From: Aptenodytes patagonicus
Lineage: Eukaryota; Chordata; Aves; Sphenisciformes; Spheniscidae
Length of the DNA: 64,000 nucleotides
NCBI RefSeq assembly: GCF_965638725.1
Contig: NC_134958.1
Span: forward strand, 15,317,464 to 15,381,463
Direction: 5' to 3'
A program made the position numbers and the translations under genes. Positions 1-12,300 of this stretch are shown piece after piece; within the stretch, counting starts at the first letter, position 1, and each line of letters starts with the position of its first letter. The notes below the pieces were generated by a model that ran no database searches, was not told the DNA's origin, and was given only the letters and a program-made list of their open reading frames with translations.

Positions 1-1300
1 ACTGTGGGGCAGGGGCACAGCCCCTACCAGCAACCCCGCACTGCACCCCCTCCCCACAGCCCCCCGGGCCCAGGGGTGCACAGAGGAGGCAGCTGCCTGT
101 GGCAGAGCCTCTGCACGTGCCAATGGCATGGCCAGGCGCTGCCTATGCTGCATGGGATGAGGCGGCATGGCTGCTCTGGGGACACGGTGCAGCGTCAGGC
201 GGAGCAGCCGGGCTGCACAGGGGCTCGGTGGCCCAGGCAGGCAGATGGCAGCGCCCGGGGACAGAATGAGGATGGAAACTGGATGCTGCACAGCCAGGCT
301 GGAAGGACGGCCCTGGGAAGCGGGGGGGCGACCAGCGCCAGCAGGTCAGCGTCCACAACACTGGCTCCGGGAGAGGGCTGGCACTGCTGCCACAGCTGTG
401 CTGGGGCTGGGGGGTCTCTGCCTGCTGGACCCCATGCTGGAGCATGGTTATGTGTCCTGCCCAGCTCACCCCTGTCACATCTCCGCAGCACAGCCCCCTG
501 CCCTACTCACCCCTCTTGTGCCCAGGGCACAGCTGCCTCTCACCCTGCCCACCTGAGGCTGCAGCACGGGCCAGCCCCTGCCAGAGCCATCGGCTCCTGG
601 TGCCCAGCTCCTCCTGCACCCCAGGAGAACGGTGTGCCCACCTGGGCTCTCTGCAGACCCCAGCAGTGCTGCGCACTGCTGACACCAGGCCAGCAGCCTC
701 CAGCTCCGAGCGTGTCACTGTGGGGACACCTGGAGCCGTGGGCTACCCCAAAAACACACGGAGCTGTGCATCACCGTGAGATGCCTGGAACCATGAGTTA
801 CCCCAGAACGCCTGGAGCTGGGTGTCGCCACGAGGACCTCACAGTGACGCCTGGAGCCACATGCTCACACACTGGGTGTCCCCGCAGCTGCTGCGCAGCA
901 CGGACACCTCCGTTCCTGGGGCTGCTGCCCTGCTGCCCCGCAGCACCCCCCTCCCTGCGGGCTCTCACCCGGGAAGGGCCCCTGGCAGGACACACGCTGC
1001 TGCCCCCCAAAGCCACGCTCCCTGCCGGCCCCACGGCACTGCTGAGCCCCTCGCTGTGCCGAGGGTGGCAGGGCAGCATGCGGCCAGCCTTTCTTGGGGG
1101 GACCAGCGTCCTCCCGTGGGTGGGCCAGCACCAACCCGGGGCCGGCATCACCCCGGGCAGCCCCGAGTGGGGGACAGCCCGGCCGGCCCCACGCCGGGAC
1201 TCTCCCTCCCCCGACGCTGAGCCAGGGCCCTCCCAGCTCTCGCACCCCAGAACTGGGACTGACACCCCCGAGCCAGGAGCAACCGCGCCCCCACCCCCCC
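1..1300. other. Upstream flank of SEMA4B, no gene recognised
   Basis: GC-rich sequence before the putative SEMA4B first exon. A long frame is open on the plus strand across it, but its translation is low-complexity (Pro, Ala, Gly, Ser, Cys, Arg), matches no family I know, and is mirrored by long open frames on the minus strand, which is what high GC alone produces. A degenerate short tandem repeat built on CTGGAGCC-type units lies around 725-880. I see no conserved exon here. Distal SEMA4B regulatory sequence is possible but not shown. Confidence 0.5.
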
Positions 1301-1309
1301 GGGGTCCTG

Positions 1310-1532
1310 CCCCCCGACCCCCGGCGGGCGGGGCCGGCGGGCGGGACGCCCGGAGCGGTGCCGGTGCCGGTTGCGGAGCCGGAGCGGCGGCGGCCGGGCG
1401 GGGCGGCCCTTTGTTGCGAGCGGCGGGCGGAGCAGCCGGAGCCGCCCGGAGCCGCCCCGCGCCCCGCCGCGGGCGGGGACCCCGGAGCCGCCCCCGCTGC
1501 CGGCGGGTCCCGCCGCACCCGCCGCCGAGCCG
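1310..1532 (+). other. SEMA4B: Probable SEMA4B 5' non-coding exon in a CpG island
   Basis: The block 1,310-1,560 is extremely CpG- and GC-rich and ends in a good splice donor (GAGCCG|GTGAGC, GT at 1,533-1,534). The SEMA4B start codon sits in an exon with a clear upstream acceptor (CCCCGCAG at 6,298-6,305), so at least one non-coding 5' exon must lie upstream. This is the best candidate. Its left edge, the transcription start, is not defined by sequence. An alternative promoter in the second CpG-rich stretch at about 5,990-6,300 cannot be excluded. Confidence 0.45.
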
Positions 1533-4500
1533 GTGAGCAGCGGGCGGGCGCGCCGGGCCGGGTGGGGGCGCGGGGGGCGCACCGGGCACGGGGGGGGGGG
1601 GCGTGCGTGCGTGTGCAAGGGGGCGTGCGAGGGGGGCGTGTATGTGTGCACGGTTCCTGCGAGGGGTCCTGTGCAGCCGCGCAGCGTGTGCGGGTGTGCA
1701 GGGGTGTGCGCGTGTGCGCGTGCACAGGGGCTGTGCAAGGGTCTGGGTGTGCACGTACACGGGGCTCCCCGAGGGACGTGTGCGCGGGTGGAGCGTCTGC
1801 GCAGGGGGTGCGCGGGGCTGGGGGGGGCGGAGGGCCTGGGGGTGCGTGTGTGTGAGTGTGCGTGTGTGTGCGCGCACGTGCGGGGCGCAGGCACGTTCCG
1901 GGTGGGTGCGTGGATGGCAGCCCACCCGCTGCGTGGGGATGTTCCCCCGCTGGGGATTTTCCAGGTGTGTGTTTGCCGTACAGGGTGTGTACAGCCCGTA
2001 AGCCTCCCTGCGTGTGTTTACATGTGTGCCGGGTGTGTGTTACTCACGGTGCTTGGCTGAGGGTACGGAAGTGCAATGCACAGTGCTCTGGATGTGTGTT
2101 ATGGGTGGCTCGTAAGGAGGTGTGTGTGCACGCTCAGTGTCAGGTATGGGGCACGCGTGTGTGCGGCGTGTCCCACGTGTGTGGATGTGCCCTGGACACT
2201 TGCAGGCTGCATACATGCTGTGTGTCCCAGGCGTGTGGCCACTGCGCCTGACAATGGTGTTAGGTGCCAAAGCAGCCCTTAGGCTTGGGGACGCATGGAG
2301 AGTTGGGGCCACACAGGCTGTGGGGTCTCCCCGCTGGTCCCTGGTGTCTGCTGCAACTGGTGCTGTGGCTGCTTTTGGGGTCTGGCACCCCCTCCCCTCC
2401 CAGGCAGCACTGCAGCGAGGGTGCCGTTGTGCTGAGGGTGAGCAGGGCCGAGGAGACTGGCACTGGTTTGGGCTCTGTGGGGCTGGGAATGGCTGGGAAG
2501 GGGTCACGCATCCCTGAGCCAGGACTCCCCAGTTCCTGCACCCCGGGGTGCAGAATTGCCTGAGCTCAGAGTCCACCACGTCTCTGCCCTCCAAGGGGTG
2601 CTCACTGTCTCCATTTTGCCCAGCGCCGGGGGTGCCCAACAAGCAATGGGAGCCCAGCACAGCGCCCCGTGTGTCCTGCAGCCTCCCGGGCAGGCAGTGT
2701 GTGGGTGCAGGCAGCATGTGTGTGGGTGCAGGCAGGCTCTGGCACTGAGGGGGGGAGCTGGACTGTGGGGATACCCTGTAGTCCTCAGAGCAGAGCCTAA
2801 CGTTGTGCAGGAGCGTGGGGCGGGGGAGCGATGGGACGGGTGCGTTTTGTGTGGTGCCTGGCGGGCTGGGTCCAGGGGCCCCTGCAGCGCGCCCTGCCTG
2901 GGGTGAAGGGGATGCTGCAGGGCAGCGTGGGACTGGCTGCATGCCGCCATTGGACAGGCACTGGCACCCTGGCTGAGGGAGCAGGGAAGTCCTGGTGGTG
3001 GGGTCAGAGCTGGCCGGGGGCCACAGGGGGTCACAGGGGCAGCCAGGCTTTGTGTGGCTGCTGGAGGGGCAGAGAGCAGAGCTGCGGCCCCATGGGAGGC
3101 CCTCGGCTCAGGCAGCGTGGCATGGCCAGTGCCCACGGGACAGGGAGGATGCCCTGGGGTCTCTGGGCCCTTGTGGGGAGCCCTGCAGTGCCCTGACCAG
3201 CTGGCCATACCCCACTGACCCTGCACAAGGGCCAGCACCGGTCTTTGCCCTCCTGTGCCACAGGCTGGAGGCTGCCCCAGCCCCTGCTCCTTCCCCTCGT
3301 CCTGAGCCGGGCCTCTCCCCTGGGGCCGCCAGCTGCTGGGGTGCAGCAAAGCAGAGCTGGTGTGCCTGCACTGCACTCCTCCCTGCCGTGCCGACCGCGG
3401 CTGTGCCATCAGAGGCAGCCCGGCTCCAGTGGGACGCACGGCGTTCTCCGAGCTGCTGGCGCTGAGCAGCTGGGTCTGGGAGCATCTGTCGTGAATCAGC
3501 ACGGCCCGGGAGCCTGCGCGGCTGCAGGTGTGCGTGCAAGCGCGCTCAGGCTCTGTGCGTGTGCACAGCCAAGAGGAGGCCGCGGGTGGGAGGCAGGCTC
3601 GGGGGGACCGCCTGGTGTTGTCTGGCAGCCTCTAGGAGAGAGCCGAGCCGGGGGTGTGCGTGTGAGCCCCAGGAGATGTGGGTCGGGAGGAAGAGCCCAG
3701 GCGCGTAGGCTGTGTGTGAGCTAGGTTCAGGTCTCTGAGCAGGGGATGTGCCTGCGCTGCTGCCTGCACTGCTGCCTGTGCTGGGGCAGGCTGCAGAAGC
3801 AAGGTGTAAGCCCCCAGGCAGCAGCAGCAGTAGCAGCAGCGGGGCGCACGCAGCCCTGGTCCTGCTCCTCGCAGGCAGCAGCACCTGGCTCTGCAGCCAT
3901 CTTCCCAGGCACCCACCGCCTGCGGGAACAGGGTGGAGGGCGCTGGCGTGGGAATTCGGTGCAGAAACCACCGCCCCGCCTGCCTGGTGACCCCAGGCCA
4001 CGGGTTTTGGTGCTGCCCAGGCCCGGCACCCCGAGCAGTTTCCCCATCGCCAACCGCCGTTGCAGGCGGAGGGCAGGCTGGGACGGCGGCAGGGCTGCCA
4101 CACTCATGCATGCAGGTACCTGCAGAGCTGTGCAAGGCATGCACATGCCGGCCCAGCCGGACGCCGCGCCTGCGCGGGTGCGCAAGCAGGGCAGGGTGCT
4201 GCAGGGTGCCCCTGGTGCTGCCCCGCGCTGGCAGGCTGCGTGGGCAGGCGGAGGAGATAAATGGGAGTTTGTCGTAAACAGGCCTGGCTGCCAGCAGCAG
4301 TGGGGAGCGCCTCGCGGCCCGCGCTTAAAGGCGCAGGCTCTGGCCTCACTCTGCTGCCTGCTCGCTGCCCAGCCTGGGCCAGGGCAGCCTGCCCTCCCTG
4401 CCTGCTCTCCCTGCCTGCCCCGAGAGCAGCTGGCCTCCCCGCAGGGGGTTCCCGTCGCTGCATGCCATCACACCGGGGTGTTGGCACAGCGCTCCCACGG

Positions 4501-6305
4501 CCACATGCAGGCGGTGGCCAGGCCCCTAGAGACCCCCAGGGACCCCCAGGGTGCCGGGGGGGGGGGGGGGGGCCATGGCTGTGGGGGTGAGTGTCTGCTC
4601 CCACCCCACACAGGATGACGTGCCTGGCTCCGTGACAGAGGCCTGTCCCGTCTGTGGCACTTCCCGGGCAAAGGGTGCTGATAAGGCAGGTGGGGTGGAG
4701 CCGGCGGGGCTGTCCCTGGCCCAGGAAGGGACGTCGGCCGCCGGTGAGCGCAGCGGGAGCAGGAAGGGAGCTGAGCTGAGGAGGGAGGCAGGGGCACCGC
4801 CAGCAGCCCCAGCCCCTGGGTGCCAGGTACGAGCTGGGGAGCGGGTACTGTCCAGCAGTGCCAAGCAGGCAGAGCATGGGAGCGTGGGCGCAGCTGTCCC
4901 GGGAGTGTGGGGAGCACTTCTCCTGGGTGGGGGGGCTCGCAGGGGTCCCTGCCGGCGGGGTGGTGATGGCCCAGGGCACTGGGGCCGGGGCTGGTGGAGC
5001 AGGGCAGCATGGGGAGGGGAGCAGCGGGGCGGCCCCAGCCCCAGGAGAGCTGCCTGCTGCGAGGAGAGACCCTTTCCCCCTGTTGCCATGGCAAAATAAG
5101 CAGCTGTCATTAATAATGCGTTGCCATGGCAACCGCTGGACGAGCGGGCGGTTCTCTGGGGTCCGCATGTGCTTCTGCCGGGGGGCTGCAAGCTCTCCCC
5201 ACACCCTGGCCGGGGTGCAGAGCCCACCATGGGCCCGAGTAGCGGGCCAGCACTGCTTGCTCGATGGCATGCCCACGCCACGGCCCTGCCGGGACCATGC
5301 TTATCCCGGATCCCTGGGGACAGGCCATTGGGGTGGACAGGGACCGTGTCCCATGCCCCTGGGTGCTGCCCTGTGTGGACACTGGTGCCAGCAAGCTTTG
5401 CCCCATGGGGTGGGCTGGCACGGGCATCCCGCTGCCTGGCTGTGCTGTGCCCCCGTGAGAGCCTGTCGTTCCCTGAGGGAGGGCAGGGAGCGCTGGGCTG
5501 TGCCGGAGCAGGGGCCACAGCCCCCAGTAGAGACCACAGCCTGCTGCACACAGGGCGGCCAGACAGCTGGGGAAAGCCTCTGCAGAGAGTGGAGATGGAG
5601 CATAGCTTGAGCTGAGGGGTTGTGGGAGCAGCAGCGCTCCCCGCAAGGCCCTGGCAGCAGCCTTGGGGCCGAGCTGTCCCCCAGACAGACATCGCTGGGA
5701 CAGACGTCCCCGGGCCAGCCTTTCCCAGGACAAACATCCCCGGGATCCCAGGCCAGCTAGTTCTCCCTGCTGTAGGGAGAGAAGTGTGAGTGCAGGGGAC
5801 ACCCCAGCTGCCAGGGCCCACGGCTGCTGTTAGTGCATGGGACAAAGCACCGTCCCCTCCGGACCGTGACCAGCTGCTGCTCGCTGGGACTGGGCGGGAG
5901 GGGCAGGCGGGCAGGGGCAGGGCACAGCACAGCCGGGTGCCCCGGGCAGGGCACCGCGGGAAAGCTGTCGGCACCGAGTACCCCACGGGGCCGCGGTGCC
6001 CCGAGAGCGGGTCCCGCCGGGGCGGGGCGGGGGCGGTCCCGGCGGGGAACCGGCCTCCTCCTCTTCCGAGCTGCCCGCCCCGCCCGGGGCACCGGCACGG
6101 CTCGGTACAGCCCGGATCGGTACCGGGCGGCCGGCTCGGCTCGGTACGGCTGGGCTGGGCTCCGCGCGTTGCCCCCCCCGCCCCGCCCCGCCCCGTCCCG
6201 TCCCGTCCCGGTCCCGAGCGGGCGGGCAGCCCCGGGGCCGGGGCGGGCGGGGGCGGCGCCGGGCGGGCGGCGGGGCCGCGCCGCTGAGCCCCTCTCTCCC
6301 CGCAG
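1533..6305 (+). other. SEMA4B intron 1 (inferred), non-coding
   Basis: No recognisable exon lies between the putative first exon and the start-codon exon. The 5' part is dominated by TG/GTGTGCG-rich simple sequence (about 1,600-2,240). A run of 17 G falls at 4,556-4,572, and the last 300 bp are CpG-rich. Long open frames on the minus strand, such as the one covering 4,526-6,817, are low-complexity and look like GC artefacts. Confidence 0.5.
1600..2240. repeat. TG/GTGCG-rich simple sequence
   Basis: An irregular run of TGTG, GTGCG and GCACGTG-type dinucleotide-like sequence spans about 640 bp, densest at 1,840-1,890. It is alternating purine-pyrimidine in many places. It gives spurious open frames rich in Cys, Val and Arg and has no coding signature. 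Confidence 0.6.
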
Positions 6306-6361
6306 GTCTGCAGCTCCCGGGCGGCTTCGCGGGAGGCGGCGGAGGCCCGGCCCGGCTCGGG

Positions 6362-9300
6362 ATGGCGGCGCGGCCGGCGCTGCCCGTCCTGGCGCACTCG
6401 GTGCTGGCGGCGCTGCTGCTCTCGGCGGCGCAGGAGCCCGTCCCGCGGGTCAGCCTGCCCTACGGTGAGTGTCCGTCTGCCTACGGTGAGGGTCTGCTCC
6501 GGGGGCTCCGGCGGGTGTTCCCCCACCCCCGGGCGGCTGAGCATCCCGCCCAGCCCCCGGGCCCCCCCAAGCTCCCCACGCCGCAGGACTGGGCGGCCCC
6601 GCCGCCCGGCGTGGAAACGCCTTGTGACAGCCGGCGGTGCTGAGGCTGCACAACACCCTCCCAGCCAGCCCGGCAAGCTGGGGCTCGTGTCCCGCCGTGG
6701 GGCTGGGGTGACTGCGGGGTTGGCAGGGGGGTCCCCTGGGCAGTGGGGTGCAGCAACAGGGGCTGGGGCTCTGCTGCTTGAACAGGGCAGAGCCCCGGGG
6801 CTGCTGCGGGGCTGCATGCACAGCAGTTGGGGAGCAAAGAGGCATGCCTCCCTGCATCAGGACCCACAGTGAGGGTGAGAATGGGTCTGGGGCACCCAGG
6901 GGTGCTCGTGCACCCGCACGCAGGGCAGCGGTGGCAGCCACATCATGTACGAGCATGGGATGGGGTAAGCCAGCCATGCCTGCCTGCCTGCCTGACCGCT
7001 CTGCCGTGCGTTTTCATCCTCCTTTGGGCAGCCGAATGCCTGCAGGCCCCCTCCCCTCTCAGCTGTGTCCCTGCGGCTCTACACAGCCCCTTGCTGTGCT
7101 ATGCCCAGCCTCAGGCTGCTCCGGGACCCATTGCAGCCCCCATCAGCAGCGTGGCCCGGCAGGGCTCAGGGCTGCATTGGGGCAGGGGCTGGGGAAGGAC
7201 AGCCAGGAGGCTGCTTGGCCAGGCAGAGCCCCTCGCAAGTGGGGCCCCTGGCCCCGCTCCGCCCTGCGGAGAACCCCCCCAGCAGCTGGCGTGGGGTGGG
7301 TGAGCAGCAGAGCATGCCCCATGGGCAGCTTGGGCTCGGCACTGGCAGCTGCTGGGCCCAGCTCCATCGTCCGGTGCTGGGGCTGTGGCATGGTGGGGGC
7401 CGCCCACGTGTGTCTGGGCTGGCTGCACTGCCAGGAGAAGGTGGCTAAATCCAGCTGCCACCAGCCAGCAGAGCCTGTCCCGTGCTGGCTGCCGGCTGGG
7501 CAGCCTGGGAGGGTGCAGTGGTTTGGGCCGGGCCAGCTCTGGCAGCAAGGCGTGAGCAGCTGGGAGCACTCCCTGGCTCAATGTGCTGTGGTTCGTCGGC
7601 ATGGACGTGGCCCTGCCACGTGCTCCCATGACCGCTGGCCATGGCTGTGGTGGCACCAGCAGATCTGGGACCCGCCGAGCTGGATGGGAGGCCCAGGAGC
7701 CAGCAGGACAGCCCAGCTCGGCGTCATGCCATGCCATGCCACACCACATCGAGCCGCGCTGCCTGGCCCTGCCTGCACAGACCGGTTCTGGCCGAGCTCT
7801 GCCCACCTGCAGAGGCTGCTTTGGCTGCAGGGGCTGCAGCTCACAGGCAATACCCAGGGGTCCTGACCTGGCCCCCCAGTGCTGCCACTGGGAGCCAGGC
7901 GGGGGGCGCAGGCTGGCTGCTCTGCCAGCAGCAGCGTGTGCCTGGCAGTGGTTCCTGGGGAGTGCGGCCGTGTGGGGCTTGCGGTTCGTGGGAGGGAGGA
8001 GCTGGCGAGCTGCTCCCCTGGAAGCGCTGGATGTGCCTCCAGCAGGTTTGTCTGGAAGAAGCAGGTCTTGTCCTAACAGGTCCCCTGGCAGCCAGCATGG
8101 GATCCCGCAGCTCCCTGGGCTGGGACAGCTCTGCGGGGTGCAGGGGCCCCTGCTGCCCCTCTGCTGCCTGCACTGGGCTGTGCCTGCTGCGGGCAGCATC
8201 ATCCTGGTGCTGAGGCTCAGGACCCCTCACAGGAGGATGCCCCTGGGGGGCCAGCATCCCTCCCTCTATGCTGCTGCAGGAGAGCCAGGGCAGGTGCTGG
8301 GCCAGGGGCCAGCTGAGCCCCCAGGGACAGGGGAGATGCTGCCCCATCCAGCGATAGCCGGGGCTCGTGGAGCGACAGGGGAGGGGGAGAGGAGCAGGGT
8401 CCAGGCCTGCAGCACTGCCGGCACCGCAGCACCTCAAGCCCTCATGGTGGCTTGCACCAAGCGGGGGCTTGCAGGAGCCCCAGGGCCATCCCAGCAGGGA
8501 TCTGGCAGCGGGCAGGGGGTCGGGGAAGGTCAGGGCATCCCCCGGGCGTGGGGTGTCAAGGGTGAGGGAGTTGGCAGTGTGAGTCAGCCCGACGTGTCCC
8601 GCTGACACAGCCAGGCCTGTCTGATTCAGAATGGCCGCGGGAGAGGAAGGGCTTCCGGGGCCAGGCCACCCACGCGGGACGGGTGTGCGGGCACTCCGTG
8701 ACTCAGCCGGTAGCCTCTGCCCCAGTGTCCGGCACAGGCAGCTGCTGGGGCCGCCCCGTGGGCCAGGGTGGGCAGCCAGTCCTGGCACCCATCTCTCCCT
8801 GCTGCAAGCTCGGGGTCTCCTTGGGGCTGGACTGGGCTGGGCCACCTGCGCCGCAGGGCTGAGACCCAGGGGCTGTGTGTGGCTGGACGAGCACAGACCT
8901 GGCTGTAGTGCCCAGTGCCGGGCAGGGCTGCTGCGGCGTGCCCTGGGGACGGCTGGGACAAGGCAGTGGTTCATGCTGGCAGCAGCGCGGAGGCTGCCCT
9001 CGGGCGCTATCGCGGCCGTGCACGGTTCACTGCGGTGCAGTGCTGTGTGCGTCTGACCGCGCTGGGAGAGCCGGATCTGGCTCTGGCAGCTCTGTGCGGG
9101 CAGTGCAGCTGATGTGCGAGGCCGGGGCAGCGGTGCCAAGCAGAGGGTCCAGGAGCGAGCCGTGGCACGGGGGCCCCAGGGAGTCGGGTGCTGCCCAGCG
9201 CAGGCTGCATGAGGCTGATGCCTGTTGCTCTCCCTCCCCAGACTCAGCCGAGCGCGTCGTGCAGCGGTTCGAGGTACCTGGCGTGTCCAACTACACGGCC

Positions 9301-12300
9301 CTGCTGCTGAGCCCGGACGGTGGCACCCTCTACCTGGGGGCGCGTGAGCTGCTCATCGCTGTCAACACCAGCCACTTCCAGCCCGGGGCGCCGGCTCGCA
9401 GGGTGAGCCCACGGATGGGGGCTGAGCCCCACGCAGGACCACGGAGGCCCCGGGGCTGAGCTGGGGCTGTGCTGCCCTCAGGGAGGGAAGGGGGCACCGA
9501 GCCAGCTCTGGTGCAGGGGGTCCACTCCCCGGCAGCGTTTGGGGTCTGTGCAAGCCACCGCACATTTGGGAGCCAGTCAGGACAGCATGGAGGCAGCTGC
9601 CCTGGCCGTCCTGGGCAGCGGGTTGCTCAGCCCGAGCCAGTGGCTGCCTCACCAGTGCGATTGAGGTGGGGAGGACATTGATGCTGGGGGTGAGCTCTGC
9701 CAGCCTGAGCAGGGTGGTGTGTGGGGACCAGCCGGTGACAGGGGGCTCCCAGTGACTGTCCCCTCTCTGCAGCTGCCGTGGAGCGCGGATGAGGAGAAGA
9801 AGAGGCAGTGCGTTTTCAAGGGCAAGGACCCCCAGGTGAGCCCCGCTGCTGGTGGGTGTCTGGGGGCTGTGGCAGGAGTGGGCAGTGCCCTGTGCCGGCG
9901 TGTGTGCAGGCAGGAGGGCTGAGCCGGGTCTTCTCGCCCCTGCAGAGGGACTGTCACAACTACATCAAAATGCTGCTGCAGCTGAACAGCACCCACCTCT
10001 ATACCTGCGGGACCTGCGCCTTCAGCCCGGCCTGCGCCTACATCGTGAGCACGGGGAGTGGGGCTGGGGGCCACAAGTCCCGCTGGGGGTGCAGTCTCCC
10101 TCTCTGCTGTTGGGGCCCTGCAGCGGGGGTCCCGGCCACTGGGGTGGGTGCTGGTGGTGCTACCGGCTCACAGCCTGGTCCTGTTGCAGAACGTGCAGCG
10201 CTTCAGCCTGGAGCGGGACACGTCAGGGAAGGTGCTGCTGGAGGACGGGAAGGGACGCTGCCCCTTCGACCCTGAGTACCGGTCCACGGCCGTCATGGTC
10301 GGTAAGGCATGCCACCCCAGGACCCTTGCTCTCTCTGCAGTCCCGAGCTGCTTGGCTGGGCTGAACCGGGGCTGGGCCAGCACGGACCCCGGCAGGGGAG
10401 CGGGGCTGTGCCACATGGCACATGCCGGGTGCCGGGTCCCAGCGGGAGTGTCTCTTTGGCAGATGGTGAGCTCTATGCTGGGACTGTCAGCAACTTCCAG
10501 GGCAACGAGCCAACCATCTACCGCAGCCAGGAGAGCCGCATCGCCCTCAAGACGGAGAACTCCCTCAACTGGCTGCAGGGTGAGAGCTGGGGCTGGCGTA
10601 GTGGGTTGGGGTCTCTATCCCCCACGATGGGGGAGGTGTGGGGATGGGGGCTGGCCCTGGCGGGGGGCGATGCTGAGGGTTCCTGTGTCCCCAGACCCGG
10701 TCTTTGTGGGCTCAGCCTACCTGCGGGAGAGCCTGCCCGCCGGCAACCCTGAGGGTGACGACGACAAGGTCTACTTCTTCTTCAGCGAGACTGGCAAGGA
10801 GTTCGACTACTTCGAGAACACTATCGTCTCCCGCATCGCGCGGGTGTGCAAGGTGGGTGCAGGGCAGCGGGGGTGTGCGTGGGGGGCCGTGCCCAGGGTG
10901 TCACTCACTGCTGGGGCAGGGGGGGATGTGGGACCACCCTGCACATCTCTGTCCCCCAGTTCCTGGACACCCCAGAAGGGGACCAGTGCCCTCAGTGCTC
11001 CTCTGCGGCAGTTACAGATCCATAGTGCCCAGCCCAGGGCTGTGGCTCAAGTCCACTGCTCCTGCCAGCCCCGTTGGTGGCAGTGACCCTTCCCCATCTC
11101 TGCTGCCTCGCCAGAGGGGACACAAGCCCCGTCCTCCTCTTGGGTCGTGTTTCCCTTCCCCTGGGCACCTCAGACGCTGCTTTGCTTGTCCCTCCCCGAC
11201 ACCGGGGCTGCTCCCCTGGGGCCTCGGCACTGCTGCACAGACGGACAGACCCCTGCTCCACTCACCCAGCCCTGTGGGGCTCCCTGCTGCTGGGCGGCCA
11301 TGGCATCATGCCCTGACCTACTGCGCTGTGCAGGGGGACCAGGGCGGGGAGCGTGTGCTGCAGCGGCGGTGGACAACCTTCCTGAAGGCGCAGCTGCTCT
11401 GCTCGCACCCTGAGGACGGCTTCCCCTTCAACGTGCTGCAGGATGTCTTCGTACTCACCCCGGGGGAGCTGCGCTGGAGGGAGACACTCTTCTATGGGGT
11501 CTTCACCTCACAGTGGTGAGCAGCGGGCCGGGGCTGGCTGGGACCCGGGAGCGCTGCCCGCAGCACCACGGGGCGGTCGGGGAGGTGCAGGTCGGCTCTG
11601 GCCACGCTCGGGTTCCTGGGGTGGCGCAGGGGCTCGGCAGAGCTGGGGTACCTGATACTGCCATGGGCTTTGCTCTCCCCTGCCAGGAACAAGGGCGGCC
11701 TGGGCAGCTCGGCTGTGTGCGCCTTCCCCATGCACAGCGTGCAGCGAGCCTTCGGTGGGCTCTACAAGGAGGTGAACCGCGAGACGCAGCAGTGGTACAC
11801 AGACACCGGCCCTGTGCCGGAGCCCCGGCCGGGCACGGTATGTGCCTCCTTGGTGCCTGCCCAGGTGCAGGACGCGGGGCAGCCCTTCACGCTCTCCTGG
11901 TCCTGGCAGCCGCCACGGCACGGCCACTTGCCCACCTGCTGCCCCATGCCCTGGCCAAGCCCCCTCTTCTCTCCCCAGTGCATCACCAGCCACACGCGGC
12001 ACCTGAAGATCAACTCGTCCCTCCAGATGCCAGACCGGGTGCTGAACTTCATCAAGGACCACTTCCTGATGGACAGCCCTGTGCGCAGCCAGCCGCTGCT
12101 GCTGCAGAGCCGCCTACGCTACCAGCAGATTGGTGTCCACCGTGCGCAGGGCCTCCACGGCACTTATGACGTCCTCTTCCTGGGCACAGGTGGGTGCAGC
12201 TGCAGGCTGCCGAGAGGGCGGGTGCCAGCACGCCGCGTGCCCCAGCCCCTCTCAGCATGGCCCTTGTGTTTGCAGACGATGGCAGGTTGCACAAAGCTGT

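Noticed and set aside
4-1536. 510-codon open frame on the plus strand at the left edge
   Set aside because: Low-complexity Pro/Ala/Gly/Arg composition with equally long open frames on the other strand. It runs through a CpG island and a splice donor, so it is a GC artefact.
4526-6817. 763-codon minus-strand open frame in SEMA4B intron 1
   Set aside because: Overlaps the SEMA4B start exon antisense, shows no family motifs and has the composition expected from GC-rich DNA lacking stops.
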